64,000 bases of DNA, taken from assembly GCA_019096195.1 (NCBI GenBank), contig JAGTXK010000014.1:124001-188000 (forward strand). Reading direction: 5' to 3'. Made by a program: the position numbers and the translations under genes. Every line of letters starts with the position of its first letter. Position 1 is the first letter of the stretch. Positions 12,030-24,476 of the stretch are shown here, piece after piece. A model generated the notes under the pieces. That model had not been told where the DNA came from. It searched no databases and was given only the letters and a program-made list of their open reading frames with translations. The DNA is from Boletus sp. NGJ (Eukaryota > Basidiomycota > Agaricomycetes > Boletales > Boletaceae).

Positions 12030-12407
12030 TCCCTCGTCCCCGGGCTCTTCGCCTCTGGACACTTCCTCCCTTCTACCTTGCTACTTTGCCTAGTCAGTGC
12101 AAACTTATTGCCCGCTAGTACCGCTCCCGTTTTCAACTCAACACTCCCTGCATCCGACCCTCAGAGGAACCGAGGGCCCTTGTTAGCGATAGATGTAATA
12201 CCGGACCTATACGGCAGTTGTCAGCACGAGACCCCCCTCGACTGCAGGGAAAGAACAAGGAGTTAGGGTCACCCTTACTTTCCCCCTTCACTTCCGAACG
12301 CGTGGGCTCGTTGCTGCTGTTCACTCCACATCGGACCTCAGGTTTAGAGGGACCCGCCTGTACACGTGACATACACGAGTAAAGCACTCGGCAAATGCTT
12401 GCATATA

Positions 12408-14017
12408 CAGTGGCTCAAAAAACTGTCCGCATGTTTGGTCATTTTTCACTAAACGTGTTATTCCCCAATAACCCCTAACCCTTACCCTAACATATAGGTG
12501 TATGAAATAAAGCACTGACCCTTGGCTTTCTATCCACCAAGGTTTTAAGACATATGAATAAGAATTGATGAACTGGCAGCCATTTCAAAACAATGACTCA
12601 TTCGGACAGTTTTTTGACTCTAAGTTTTGATTACATATATTGGACCCTAGCATGCTGTAATATGATTACATATATTTGGTAAGGCTTCTATTATGTCACC
12701 ATTATGTAACTGAGTGTCAGACAACATATATAAACTCCATCATTCCATGTTTATTTTTCCACCATCACCATGAAATCCATTTCCATCTCTCAAAGAAACA
12801 ATATCATCTCTCTCTCCTCTCATGGGCTTTCCTCTAGGAAAATCTCTGCCCAAACTGGCCTAGGGAAGTCTACAGTATGCCAAGTGCTTCAGGAACTCCA
12901 GCCAGAGTAGATTAGGCTTCTTGATGGCTGTCCTTCCAAGCTTACCTCTACCAACAAAAGAGCTATTGTTCAGCAAATTATTACTGGCAAGGCCAGGAAT
13001 GCTGTTCATGCTGCCCAATACATCAATACCATTATTGATACCCCTTTCTATCCTCAGACTGTTAGAAATACTCTCAAGGAAGCCTCCTTAATGGCTGTGG
13101 TAAAGAAGAAAAAGCCACTGCTTTCTAGTGGTCACAAGAAAAGAAGATTAGCCTTTGCTCTCAAGTACCAGCATTGGACTGTGAAGGACTGGAAGAGAGT
13201 TATATAATCAGATGAGACCAAGATAAATAGGATTGGGTCAGATGGGCAAGAGTATGTGTGGAAAAAGAAAGGAGAGGGGCTAATTGCTAGAGAGGTCCAA
13301 GGCACAGTCAAGTTTAGAGGAGGTTCACTGATGGTATGGGGCTGCATAGGGTGGAATGGAGTGGGGATTTTGAGTGAGGTGGAGGGGAGAATGGATGCTG
13401 AACAGTATGTGGCCATATTGGAGCAGGGGTTGCTGCAAAGCATGGAGGAATCTGGAATTCCAGAAGATGACATTACCTTTCAACAAGATAATGATCCCAA
13501 GCATACCTCTAAAAGAGCCCAAAGATGGTTTGAAGAGCAAGGAATCAAGCTTCTGGACTGGCCTGCACAATCTCCAGACCTTAATCCCATTGGACATACT
13601 TGGAATCACCTCAAGAGATGCCTCTCAGGTTATGAAAGTGCTCCTACAGGTGTTCATCAATTGTGGGAAAGAGTAGTGGAGCAGTTGGGGAAAGATTGAT
13701 GAGGAACAGTGTCAGAAATGGATAGAAAGTATGCCTAGAAGGATTGAAGTAGTTATCAAGGCCAAAGGAGCTCATACCAAGTACTAGATACCTAGATAAA
13801 TTTAGAGTCAAAAAACTGTCCGAATGAGTCATTGTTTTGAAATGGCTGCCAGTTCATCAATTCTTATTCATATGTCTTAAAACCTTGGTGGATAGAAAGC
13901 CAAGGGTCAGTGCTTTATTTCATACACCTATATGTTAGGGTAAGGGTTAGGGGTTATTGGGGAATAACACGTTTAGTGAAAAATGACCAAACATGCGGAC
14001 AGTTTTTTGAGCCACTG
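12408..14017 (+). mobile_element. Tc1/mariner element, family T-a, inserted in the E2 leader
   Basis: 1,610 bp flanked by TA (12406-12407 and 14018-14019). Removing it restores CTTGCATATACGCTCGTCC, which is uninterrupted in the E3 leader at 5977, so the insertion is precise. TIRs are about 217 bp and start CAGTGGCTCAAAAAACTGTC. Each TIR carries an inverted second copy of the tip motif at its inner end (GGACAGTTTTTTGA), and a run resembling TTAGGG repeats (12471-12492). A second copy of the family is at 49002-51103. Confidence 0.95.
12770..13787 (+). pseudogene. Tc1-family transposase, T-a copy 1
   Basis: DDE transposase of the T-a element. The N-terminus from MKSISISQRNN is helix-turn-helix-like (SRKISAQTGLGKSTV), a second HTH-like region follows, then the catalytic core: SDETK (first Asp, about 13211), QQDNDPKHT (second Asp) and SPDLNPIGHTWNHLK. 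In the last motif the family Glu (PIEH) reads Gly, so the third catalytic residue is lost. In-frame stops occur at 12908 (TAG) and 13205 (TAA), both sense codons in the other copy, and one extra base near 13687 shifts the end into an early stop. It is inactive but recently so; flanking TA and TIRs are intact. Confidence 0.9.
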
Positions 14018-14019
14018 TA

Positions 14020-14180
14020 CGCTCGTCCGGCGTTATAAATACGGATAACGTTGCTACCGGGCATAGTGCACTAGCCCCGCTTCTTGGGTGGTTGTCGACC
14101 CAAGTGTACGTTGGTACTATGATAGTGTATCCAGGTTCGCGTGATCACCTGTGACATCACGTAGGCGCGTTAACCCGATT
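14020..14180 (+). other. E2 conserved leader RNA region with covarying hairpin
   Basis: Continues 12398-12407 across the Tc1 insertion. A perfect 6-bp stem pairs CTTGGG (14083-14088) with CCCAAG (14099-14104) around the loop TGGTTGTCGA. An outer CACTA/TAGTG helix is also present. By eye it is about 80% identical to the E3 leader, although the E2 and E3 LTRs and Gag are unrelated. Confidence 0.65.
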
Positions 14181-14353
14181 TATCTTGACTTTTGGGCATG
14201 TGCCACCTCTCTGTAGTAAGAGAGTTATACTCCGGTTCCTACCTTCAACTCTCCCCCCTCCTGACGGTGTGCGGTCTTTCCCACCGTTATTGTTTTTAAG
14301 CTGCCTTCAGACGGACCCTGCACCTACAACGTGTACAGACGCCGCTACAATAT

Positions 14354-15590
14354 ATGGCGCCAAGCCTTCGTGGCCGACCCCGTAGCGGCTGGACCACCGC
14401 CCCTGATCAAGGTACCTCACGTAGACCCTCCTGCAGCCGCAGCCCTCTCCCCAACCTACGGTATCCGAGTGAGCATCCCTTCTCCAGGGAGAACTCCCCG
14501 TATGGTCCCCTGTCGCAGGGCCCAGCACCCTCGCGTCTGCTCCCGTCCCCGCCGCAACCCTCGAGATCCCCCTCGAATTCACCTGGGATCCCTTGGCCCG
14601 CCGCACGTGGGTTTCCCCCTACGTCCCCAAGGATCGGGAAGAGTCTGGCAGCGAAGCCAGAGCATTATGACGGGAACAAAGAAAAGTTTGTCCAGTGGTG
14701 GCGAACCGTCACCCTATACTTAAACAGCTTCGAGACGGAGCCTACCAACAGGCAAAAAATCCTAATCACCCTGTCGTACATGCGTGGCGACAACGCCGCT
14801 GGACAATTCTCCGACCTGCTCGCAGAGGGCAACGCGTATGCCGTGATCAATTTCAAGTTTTTCACGGAGAAACTCAAAAAGACTTTCCAACCCGCCGGCC
14901 TCGCCCGGCTAGCTGAACAAAAATTGTTCTCCCTCAGGCAAGGAAAGGACACCGTGGAGGATTACTTCACCCAGTTATACCAGCTAGCAATTGAGGCCAA
15001 ATTCGATGTGCGGATCAACAGACACACGATCGTCAATCAAATACTCCACCAAGCTTGCAATGAATTGGTGGAATATGTCGAGAGGTACAAACCCGACCTT
15101 ATCGACTCAACAGACGTTTGTGAGTGGGAGACCGCCTTAGTACGGGCAGAAGAGGTCCTTGGCGCCATAGCAGAGCACAAGAAGACCTCCAATGTCTATG
15201 CCACCGGCCCCACATACAATCCGCGCTTCGTCCCCCGCCCGCAATACGCACCTCCCGCTGCCCCGCCTCCAACACGCCCGCCCCCCTTGATGCCCACAAT
15301 GCGTCCGCACCCTCAGCAGACCGGGACCTTCCCCGGACAAGGTGCTCCAATGGAGCTCGACAAGGCGTGCGCAGCAGGACTGTGCTGAAAATGCAGGAAA
15401 CCCTGGCCTTGTGCTGACCATCCGCCCCGCCCTCGCCCCCAGGCAAGGAGCATCACGGTCAATGGCCAAGAGGTTTCACCAGAAATGTTCGCAACCATAA
15501 GAGCCATGATGGACTCCGCAGAAGCTCCCCAGGAGGAGCAGGTAGTTTACGCCCCCAATGTACAAAACGATTCGGGTTTTCAGTCTGTAC
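14354..15590 (+). pseudogene. E2 gag
   Basis: Gag of the E1/E2/E6/E7 family. A Pro/Arg/Ser-rich N-terminal part is followed by a capsid-like region with KPEHYDGNKEKFVQWWRTV and the LRQGKDTVEDYFTQLY block, both seen in chromovirus capsids. The C-terminal segment has a Cys-rich knuckle of the form KCRKPWPCADHPP, which differs from the canonical CCHC of E3. The frame is broken, as in the rest of the element. Confidence 0.85.
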
Positions 15591-15627
15591 AGTAGATACC
15601 AGTCGCCCTGCTGTACCCTCTAAGTCA

Positions 15628-18600
15628 TTGCAGAACAATAGATTCTCTGTTTTGAGCATTGACAAGACTGAAAACGAAAACCACGTGAACCTACCGGGCA
15701 CTCCGCCCACAAAAAATATAACCATCATGCCACGAAAGGTAAAGTTCGCGCTGTCAGTAAAACGAGACGACGGCCCAAACAATGCGGACACAATACCACG
15801 AAAGCACCCCAAGGAAGCACGAAAGGAAGAGATGTCCTCTCATTCCTGGTTGAACACGTTGGACCCCTGGTCCATACGTTGGATGAAAGCACAAGTGGAG
15901 AATACGGATGTCGAGTGTAGCATCCACCACTTGAAGTCCTTCGTCCATGACACCAGGACGATCAAAGTATCTCGGGACCTCGTGCAAGACCTCCGAGAGC
16001 TTTCCGATGAAGATGCATACTGGGTCCTTCGTGACCTACAACACGCGCCGAAATTCCGGAAAGCATCCCCCCGATCAACGAAACGAAACTTGTTGGAAGT
16101 CCCCGTGAAGGTAACCCTCGCAAATCAACAAACCGCTGAAGTCAAGGCGTTGATCGACTCAGGTTGCACCGGGTTGTCCATCCACGAGAAGTTCGTGGCT
16201 GAAAAGGGGATAACCACCCACTCACTCCCCCGTCCTCTAACCATATACAACGCCGACGGCACACCAAACGCCGGAGGCAAGGTAGAAAGGTTCATGATCC
16301 TCGAACTCCAGGTAAATGACCACAAGGAACAACTGGCCCTTGCCATAACAAACCTTGGGCCCAACACAATATTCCTTGGACACGACTGGCTGAAGACGCA
16401 TAACTCAGCCATCAACTGGAAGACGGACAGGATCTCTTTCCATTGCAAAGGGGACCATGTCACGAACAACATGGATGAGGACGAAGATGAAATGGACGTA
16501 GATTACATGCCTTCCCAAGGCGACCGCTTATTCGAACTCGATGTAGTAGAGTACATGCAAAATCGAAACGTCGCAATGGAAGTGGCCATTAAAGACTACA
16601 CCCAGAAAAAGAAAAAGACCTTTGAGGAAGCAGCCCCGAAGTACGTCCACGAGTTCAAGGACATCTTTAACAAAGGGAGCTTCGACGCGCTACCCCTGAG
16701 ACGTCCTTGGGACCACGCCATCGAGCTCCTACCCGGGAACCATGAAGTAGATTGCAAGGTCTATCCGCTAAACCCCGGCGAACAAAAAGAACTCGACTCC
16801 TTCTTTGAGGAGAATCTAAAATCAGGGAGAATACGACCCTCTAAGTCACCCTTCACCTCAGCGTTCTTCTTTATCAAAAAGAAAGATGGACACCTCCGCC
16901 CCGTACAAGACTACCGCAAGCTGAACGTGGTAACAAGACGAAATCGCTACCCGCTCCCACTCATAAGCGAACTGGTCGACAAACTCAAGTCGGCCAAATA
17001 CTACACTAAGTTCGATGTGAGATGGGGGTACAATAATGTACGAATGGCAGACGGCGATGAATGGAAGGCCGCCTTCCGAACAAATCGCAGACTATTTGAG
17101 CTGCTCGTGATGTTCTTCGGACTCACCAACTCCCCGGTGACGTTCCAAACGATGATGAACGCGCTGTTCAAGGAATTGGTAGACTGAGGCGTAGTGGTCG
17201 TCTATATAGACGATATCATGATATTCACGAAAACGCTCGAAGAACACCGCAGAGTAGTATGAGAAGTGCTACAAATCCTGAGGGACGCCCACCTCTACCT
17301 CCGCCACGACAAGTGCGACTTTGAAGTCCAAGAAACCGAATTCCTCGGGCTCATTGTCGCACAAGACAAGGTAAAGATGGACGACAAAAAGGTGGAAGCC
17401 ATCAAGAGCTGGCCAGTCCCCACCTCGAAGAAGACGCTCAGAGGTTTCCTAGGATTCCTCAACTTCTACTGACGGTTCGTCAGGAACTTCGCAATGATAG
17501 TGCGCCCCCTAAACACGCTTACGTCAGTAAAGAAAGACTTCGAGTGGACGACAGCCTGCCAAGAGGCTTTCCAAACCCTCAAGGACACCATCTCCTCCGC
17601 CCCGGCGCTAGCCATGCCCACCGACACCGACCCCTACCGCATCGAAACCGACGGTTCCGGCATCGGCATCAGCACCATCCTCTCACAACGCCACAATGGC
17701 GTATGGCACCCCATCACCTTTATCTCCTGTTCCCTCAACAACGCAGAGAGGAACTACCATGCGGCCGACCTCAAGATGCTAGCCATCATGTTCGCCCTCA
17801 ACGAGTGGCGGCAATATCTCCTCGAGGCAGCACACCCAATCGAGATCTGGACGGATCACAAGAACCTTGAGTTCTTCCGCAAACCGCAAGATCTCACCTG
17901 CCGCCAGGCCCGCTGGCAACAAGTACTACAGGAATACCACGTAGTAATCAGCCACCAGCCGGGCAAAACCAACCCAGCGGATCCTCTGTCCCGGAGGCCA
18001 GACTTTGAAAAGGGGGTGACGTCCGATAACACAGCACAAACCCTACTCCCCGACACCCTTTTTTCACCCCCACCATCACCAACCTCCACGACAGTCTCCC
18101 TCAACGCCGTCACCCCAGCGAGCGCGCTCTCAAGAATCACGAAACTACAGTACAAACTTGAGCAGTTCGCCAAAGAAGGCCTGGAGAAAAAGGACTCCCC
18201 CTGGACCCACAAGGAAGGACTAGTCCATTGGAAATCGCTCGTCTACATGCCAAACGACGTGAAACTCCGAGAAGACATCCTCATCGCCAATCATGATCAC
18301 CCGATCGCCAGCCATCCCGGTATCCGGCGCACTCGCAACCTGATCATGAGCGAGTATTACTGGCCATCACTACGACGCAACGTGGAGTCATACGTCAAAG
18401 GCTGCGACACATGCCAAAAGGTTAAAGCTAAAACCTCGGCAATCATCACGCCACTCCACCCAAATGAGATCCCATCATCCCCCTGGGAGATCATTTCTGT
18501 CGACCTGATCGGCCCCCTCCCCCAATCCGATGGCAAGAACGCCATCCTAGTCATCGTCGACCGCTTCTCGAAGATGATTCACTTAGCCCCAGTAATGGAC

Positions 18601-19735
18601 ACCATTACGTCACAAGGGGTCGCGATGATCTTCCGCGACCAAGTCTTCAAACTCCATGGTGTTCCACACAAAGTGATATCAGACTGAGGAACGCAATTCG
18701 TGTCGTCGTTCATGCGCGACCTCTACTCCCTCCTCAACATTGAAGCAAACCCGTCTACGGCCTACCACCCCCAAACCGACAGCCAAACGGAACGCATCAA
18801 TCGAGAAGTCGAGAAATACTTACATATCTACGTAAACCATCGCCAGACCGACTGGGCCGAATGGCTACCCCTAGCCAAGTTCGCCCACAACTTACAAACC
18901 ACCAGCGCAATCGGCGTGTCCCCGTTCCTGCTCAACTACGGGCAGCAACCACTCATACCCAACAAACGAGTGGAAGTAAGAAACGAAGTCCACCGCCTCC
19001 TTCGCCAAAACTATGAAGACCCACCATAACACGGCCAAGGACGCACTGAAGAAAGCTGCAGAGGCGATGAAAAAGGCGCACGACAAACGCACATCCCCCG
19101 CCCTCGAATATACTGCCGGACAACAGGTTCTACTCGAAGGGACTCACATCCGAACCGACTGACCAATGAAGAAGTTCGATGACAAATGACACGGGCCGTT
19201 CAAGGTGAAGCGTAAGGTAGGAGAGGCCTCCTACGAACTCAACCTCCCGCGAACATGGAAGGGGATCCATCCCGTCTTCCACAAGTCGCTCCTTACGCCC
19301 TACCACCCCGGCACACCCCCCTCCCAGACGAAACCGAAACCACCACCCCTGGTTATCGTCCAACAACAAGAAGAGTACGAAGTGGAGCACGTCGCCGACT
19401 CACGTAAGCGACGCAGCAAAACCGAGTACCTTGTACAGTGGAAAGGATACCCCTGCGAAGAACGCACTTGGGAACCAAAACACAACGTCTCAAACGCCCC
19501 ACAGGCGATCGAGAAGTTCCACCGCGAAAACCCCACCGCCATTCGCACGATTGCTGACAACGAGTGCAACTGCCCAACGTGTGCCTTCCCCGGGACCCCC
19601 CTATTCGACGACCCATCCTTCCGCTCGTACGCGGCCTCCTTAAACCACCTCCCCGACCACCTCTTCGAAATCCCCGAGCCCCATAGCGACGTCAAGCTCA
19701 CCGGTATCATCATCGACCGGGAGTTCGACGGCTAG
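15628..19735 (+). pseudogene. E2 pol with chromodomain
   Basis: Linker with the LDPWSIRWMKAQVENTDVE block, protease with LIDSGCTGLSIH (about 16.15 kb), reverse transcriptase (about 16.85-17.4 kb) with RWGYNNVRMADGDEWKAAF, RNase H (about 17.6-18.0 kb) with WTDHKNLEFF, integrase zinc finger (about 18.28-18.42 kb) and catalytic core with AYHPQTDSQTERIN (about 18.77 kb), then a C-terminal chromodomain (about 19.37-19.53 kb) with EYLVQWKGYPCEERTWEPK. Broken in several places. It is the best-kept copy of this family in the window. Confidence 0.9.
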
Positions 19736-19746
19736 AAAGGGGGTAA
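19735..19746 (+). promoter_or_regulatory. E2 polypurine tract
   Basis: GAAAGGGGGTAA lies directly before the 3' LTR. The same motif precedes the E1 and E6 3' LTRs. Confidence 0.85.
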
Positions 19747-20107
19747 TGAAACGAATTGGACGTTTTTCCATTATTTAACGTAGTTAGCTAACACCTAGAC
19801 GATCCCACGAACGCCTTACGTAGTTACCTTATACCTAGACCTTACGTCTAGATCCCACGTTACACATTAGTCAGCCTACGTCACAACCCTATACCCATAG
19901 AACAGGCTAGACCCCACTACGTCACTCTACGTCATAGAGAACATTCTAGTAGGTTCCATGACCGGCCCTAAGCTGGTCCGTGCTCGATACATTAGGGTAT
20001 ATAAGGTAGCATACAAACGCCTATATGCCCTAATCTTGGAATTCCTCTTCTCTCTCTTGGATTACGCTCTTCACGTCCCTTGAGATATTGAGGTTTGTTT
20101 CCTTTCA
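19747..20107 (+). repeat. E2 3' LTR
   Basis: 361 bp, TGAAACGAATTGG...CTTTCA, followed by the second CTAAG target copy at 20108-20112. Confidence 0.95.
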
Positions 20108-20112
20108 CTAAG

Positions 20113-20923
20113 CATAGGAGCCACCACTAAGTTTCATTAAGGTGAATCGGACATGATAATCTCAATTGATCAGATATCAGCGTTTTTCGGCTAGGGCGTG
20201 ATTTCTTCATGACCACACATACACCTGCCTTCTACCCAATTGATTTGTCACTGGTGAGTTATTCACTGAGCTGGAGATAGTACTACTAGAAATCTTTCCG
20301 CTGTTCAATCATGGACTCACCTGACCAGACCTAATAATTGGGTCTGTGTTGACAACATTGAATCCATTGGCTGGTCATTGGACATGGTGATTAATGTAGT
20401 AAAATGTTTCATTTTCCGCCTGTTCTTGAAAAAAAACCAGCTCCAGTTCAAGGCCAGGGATTACTAGTAGCAGATCTGCTATCCCACCTCCTAGCTTAGT
20501 GATACGTAACTTATTCAAAACCGAACATAGGTAATTTAAGCTTCTCAGCAAAAGTAGACTATTAATTTGATATTGATGGTGGGTGTTTCTTTGCACAGCC
20601 CAAGAACACATGCTGTTTACACCAAATTTTGAGTCTCGTACCTACCAACTTGAAATTTCATAATGAACCCCATTTTTGTTTTTGCCTTATATGGAAGGTG
20701 CTTGCACTGTCATGTCTTCATGTTCACCAACACCTTTTTTAGGTGAAAGGCAGAATTGAATCTCACCCATATCCATACCACTTCCAAGATCACACTGCGA
20801 TTCTAACTTCTTTCGTGGCACAGTCCCATGATTTAGCCCTCGTTCCAACACCACTTGACCGGATGCCAGTCAGTTCATAGTACATTTAACTATGTAAGAG
20901 ATCATCATACCGACATCAATTAT
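20113..20923. other. Unassigned DNA, continuation of the segment hit by E2
   Basis: About 810 bp that adjoined 5194 before E2 inserted. It has scattered stops in all frames and no recognised domain, TIR or repeat. It ends at a second copy of AGGGATGA (20924-20931), which also sits at 3204-3211 at the other end of the segment. Confidence 0.5.
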
Positions 20924-22567
20924 AGGGATGACATGGGCTGCAATGTGTGTCAAAAGGTGAAGGCCAAGACCACTGCCATCCATACTCCCCTCCATCCAAA
21001 TGAGATCCCATCCTTGCCATGGGAAATCATCTCCATCGACCTCATTGGCCCGCTCCTCCAGTCACAAGGAAAGAATGCAATCCTCGTCATTGTTGATCGC
21101 TTCTCGAAAATGATTCACCTCGCCCCAGTTATGGACACCATCACATCGCAAGGGGTCACCACCATCTTCTGCGACCAGGTGTTCAAACTCCACAGAACCC
21201 CCCGGAAGGTCATATCGGATCAAGGCACACAGTTCATGTCCTCATTCATGCAGGATCTATACACTCTCCTTGACATCAAGGCCAACCTGTCTATGGCATA
21301 CCACCCACAGACCGACAGGCAGACAGAGCGGGTCAACTGAGAAGTCAAGAAGTACCTATGAGTTTACATGAACCACAGGCAAATGGACTGGGTGGAATGG
21401 CTCCCACTCACTGAGTTCGCGCATAATTCACAGATGACGAGTGCCACCAGCGTGTTGCTGTTCCTACTCAACTATGGGCAATAATTCCTAATCCCCAACA
21501 AGTGAATCGAGGTCCAGAATGAGTCAGCTATGGGGTTTGTGGGGAAGATGAGAGGTCACCACGAGGCAGCCAAGAGCGTGTTGGAGAAGGCAGCCACGGC
21601 CATGAAAAAAAGTCATGACAAGCGGGCAGCTCCATCACCAAACTTTGTAACTGGCCAGCAAGTCCTCCTTGAGGGGACTCACATCTACACCAACCGGCCG
21701 AGAAAGAAGTTTGATGACAAACACTATGGCCCCTCTAAGGTGAAGTGGAAAGTGGGCAAGACATCCTATGAGTTGGAGATCCCAAGGATGTGGTGCAGCA
21801 TCCACTTCATCTTCCACGAGTTGCTACTTACACCATACCACGCCAGGACCACAAAATCCCAGACCAAGCTGAAGCCACCACCACCGGTGATCGTCCGACA
21901 GGAAGAGGAGCACAAGGTCCAAGAGGTAGTAGATTCAAGGAAGCACAGAGGGAAAACAGAGTACCTTGTACACTGGAAGGGCTACCCATGAGAGGAACAC
22001 ACCTGGGAACTGAAGGCAAACATCAGGAACACTTCAAAGCTTGTCGAAAAGTTCCACACCTCCAACTCCTCAGCCGTCCATTCTCTCACCAAAGCATGCA
22101 ACTGCCTGACGTGCATGCATCAAACAACCCTCTTCGCCGATGCGACCTTCCATACCTACGCTGCCTCTCTCAACCACCTACCCGACCACCTGTTCGAGCT
22201 TCCGCAACCTGGCTCAGAACCAACGCTTTCTGGTATCATGGTTGACCAGGATTTCGACCCCTGAAAAGAGGGTAATGAAATGTTTTCACCCTTTACCTTG
22301 TAGATATTTACGATACTTAGCTAACGAATGATTATGCATTAACCGCACCTAGGCCTATGACATCACATGTACCTCATAGAACCCTCCAGAATATTATGTC
22401 ACCATTCTAGCACAATCCATACTGGCCCTAAAGCTGGTCCATGCTCACACCCACACACTATATATAGTAGCGTATTCTGTGGTAGATATGCATTCTTGGA
22501 ATTGTCCTTTTACACTCGGAATTTTACCCTTGGGTAACACCAAGTGTTGTGGGCTCTTTTCCTTTCA
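20924..22567 (+). mobile_element. Ty3/Gypsy chromovirus E1, right part (integrase, chromodomain, 3' LTR)
   Basis: Begins inside integrase (GCNVCQKVKAKTTAI) and continues through the catalytic core with AYHPQTDRQTERVN (about 21.3 kb), a C-terminal region and a chromodomain (about 21.9-22.05 kb; EYLVHWKGYP), a polypurine tract and the 3' LTR. CpG-poor, like 1-3211. It starts in the same short stretch of integrase where 1-3211 stops, so it is probably the other half of that copy. Broken in several places. Confidence 0.8.
22276..22567 (+). repeat. E1 3' LTR
   Basis: About 292 bp, TGAAATG...CCTTTCA, preceded by AAAGAGGGTAA. It shares the TTCTTGGAATT block of the family R region. It abuts minus-strand E4 sequence at 22568, so E1 probably inserted into E4; the partner target copy would lie left of the window. 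Confidence 0.85.
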
Positions 22568-22779
22568 GTTGACTGGCAGAACCATAGGGTGAGTCTGGAC
22601 CTTGTTGGCTTAGCAAACTGCACAGCTGGAAACAAATCTTCAGATGAACATAGAGAGACCAGGCCACCAATATTCCTTAGTAGGAGGGCTAGAGTGTGAA
22701 GGTGTCCACCATGGCCTCCTCCAGAGGAATTATGGAGGGAGGTGACTAGGTCTTTCTGGGTGGGTTCAGAGATATATAA

Positions 22780-24300
22780 TCATCCCTTCAAATAGAGTTT
22801 GCCATCATTGTAGGTCCAGTCAGTGGCTGAGGATCTGGCGAAGAGTGGTACAGAATTTGTTATATCATCCAGTGCTTTGATTACCAATGGATCAGATGGG
22901 GAAGACTCTTTGATCTTTTCTGCAAGGTCAAGCTCAATCTGTCTGACTTGGTGATCAAAATTGCTTGATGGGAGTATCTGGACATCTTTGTTATCCTTGA
23001 ATGTGTCTATCTTGTCATGTTGAGATAGTGCATCAGCCAGTGCCATTTTTGTGCCTGGGAGAGTCTGGTATTCCATATCAAAGTCTTGAAGAAACAAGAG
23101 CCACCTGGCCTGTCTCCTTGACAGTTTTCTTGGTTCCTTGAAGTAGGTAAGATTTTTGTGATTGGTCAATATTGTCACAGGATGGGGCAATCCTAGAAGA
23201 TATTGTTGCCATTCCTCCAACCCCTATATGACAGCCAGTAGTTCCCTGTCATATATGTCGTCATTTCTCTCTGCCAGAGAGAAAGTCTGGGAGAGATAGC
23301 CACATGGCTGTATGTCTCCATTTGTGTTCTTCTGTATGAGTACCACTCCAGATGTGGTGAGAGAGGTGTTGGTCATAAGGATGAAGGGTTTCAACATATT
23401 AGGAAAGGCAAGGATAGGTTTTCTTGTGAATGTTGATTGAAGAGTTCTGAATAACTTTTCTTGGGATTCTTCCCATGACCACGGTGTCTTCTGTTTTGTA
23501 AGGTCTAACAGTGGACAAGCAATGTCGGAGAAGGAGGGGATGAATTTCCTGTAAAAGTTGCAGAATCCGATGAAGAATTAGACATCCTGCACATTCACTG
23601 GGGAAGTCCATTGTTTGATTGCATTGAGTTTGACCGAGTCCATTTGGACACCATTTTTTCCTACAATCATTCCAAGATACTCAACCTTTTCAGCTGAGAA
23701 AATGCACTTCTCCAGTTTGAGATACATTTCATGCTACCAGAAGCGTTCTAGGACCTTCTGTGTCCTTTCATTGTGGGTTGCTTGATCTGAAGAATGTATC
23801 GACAGATTGTCCATGTAGATCACTAACCATCCCTCTGCAATATAATCTCCAAAGGGATCATCCATAAAGGCTTGGAACATTGCTGGGAAATGACACATTC
23901 TGAAGAACATCATGTTTAGTTTGAAGAGCCCAAACGGGGTAAGGAAAGCCACCTTCCACCAATCTTCAGGCTTAATCAATATGTTGTTGTAGCCCCACTG
24001 TACATTGAATTTGGTAAAAATCGATGACCCCCTTAATTTATCCAATAGATTGGAAATTAAGGGGAGAGGGTAAATATTTTTGATTGTATGACTGTTAAGA
24101 TATTGGTAGTCTTGACAGGGGCGGAGTTTTCCATCTTTCTTCTGTACAAAGAAGAAGGGGGCTGCTGTGGGAGATTTTGATGGGGAAATCTTTCCAGTTT
24201 TGAGATATTCATTGATAAATTCTCTACATGCCTGTTTTTTCACTGGGTTTAAAGGATATGCCTTTGCTTATTTCGGGATAAATGAGTCCTTTAGCTTGAT
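22780..24300 (-). pseudogene. E4 RT, RNase H and integrase start
   Basis: Reverse transcriptase (about 24.25-23.75 kb) with LRPCQDYQYLN, YPLPLISNLLDKL and VQWGYNN; RNase H (about 23.35-23.0 kb) with TNHKNLTYF and LSRRQARWLLFLQDF. The segment after it leads to integrase, which is cut at 22568. It shares the domain order of E2 and E3, but sequence similarity is low, so this is a distinct lineage. Broken copy. Confidence 0.8.
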
Positions 24301-24476
24301 TGCATGATCATATGATTAGAAGGGGGGTAGTTTGGTGACAGTCTTCTCTGTGAAGACATCCTCATATTCTTTGAACACATCTGATAATGCAATCTTTATC
24401 TTTGGCAGCTGTTGGGAGATCTCGGTAGACAGAGTTATTCTCTTGATAACAAACTCTGGTACATCTCCATACACAT

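Larger units (their letters stand above)
5195..20107 (+). mobile_element. Ty3/Gypsy chromovirus E2, full-length copy with nested insertions
   Basis: LTR-to-LTR element flanked by 5-bp TSD CTAAG (5190-5194 and 20108-20112). LTRs begin TGAAAC and end TTTCA. The 5' LTR is split by E3; its two parts sum to 361 bp, the same length as the 3' LTR. By eye they differ at about 12 positions (about 97% identity, nearly all transitions). Internal parts: self-complementary PBS, long leader (holding a Tc1 element at 12408-14017), gag, pol and chromodomain, then a polypurine tract. Coding frames are broken in several places, so it looks non-autonomous. CpG is largely kept, so it is one of the younger copies. 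Nesting order: E2 first, then E3 and the Tc1. Confidence 0.93.

Noticed and set aside
12471-12492. Interstitial telomere or old chromosome end
   Set aside because: The TTAGGG-like run lies inside both TIRs and both T-a copies, so it belongs to the transposon.
23000-23300. Antisense plus-strand ORFs across E4, E5 and E7 as independent genes
   Set aside because: They mirror the conserved RT, RNase H and integrase coding strand and show no domain of their own.
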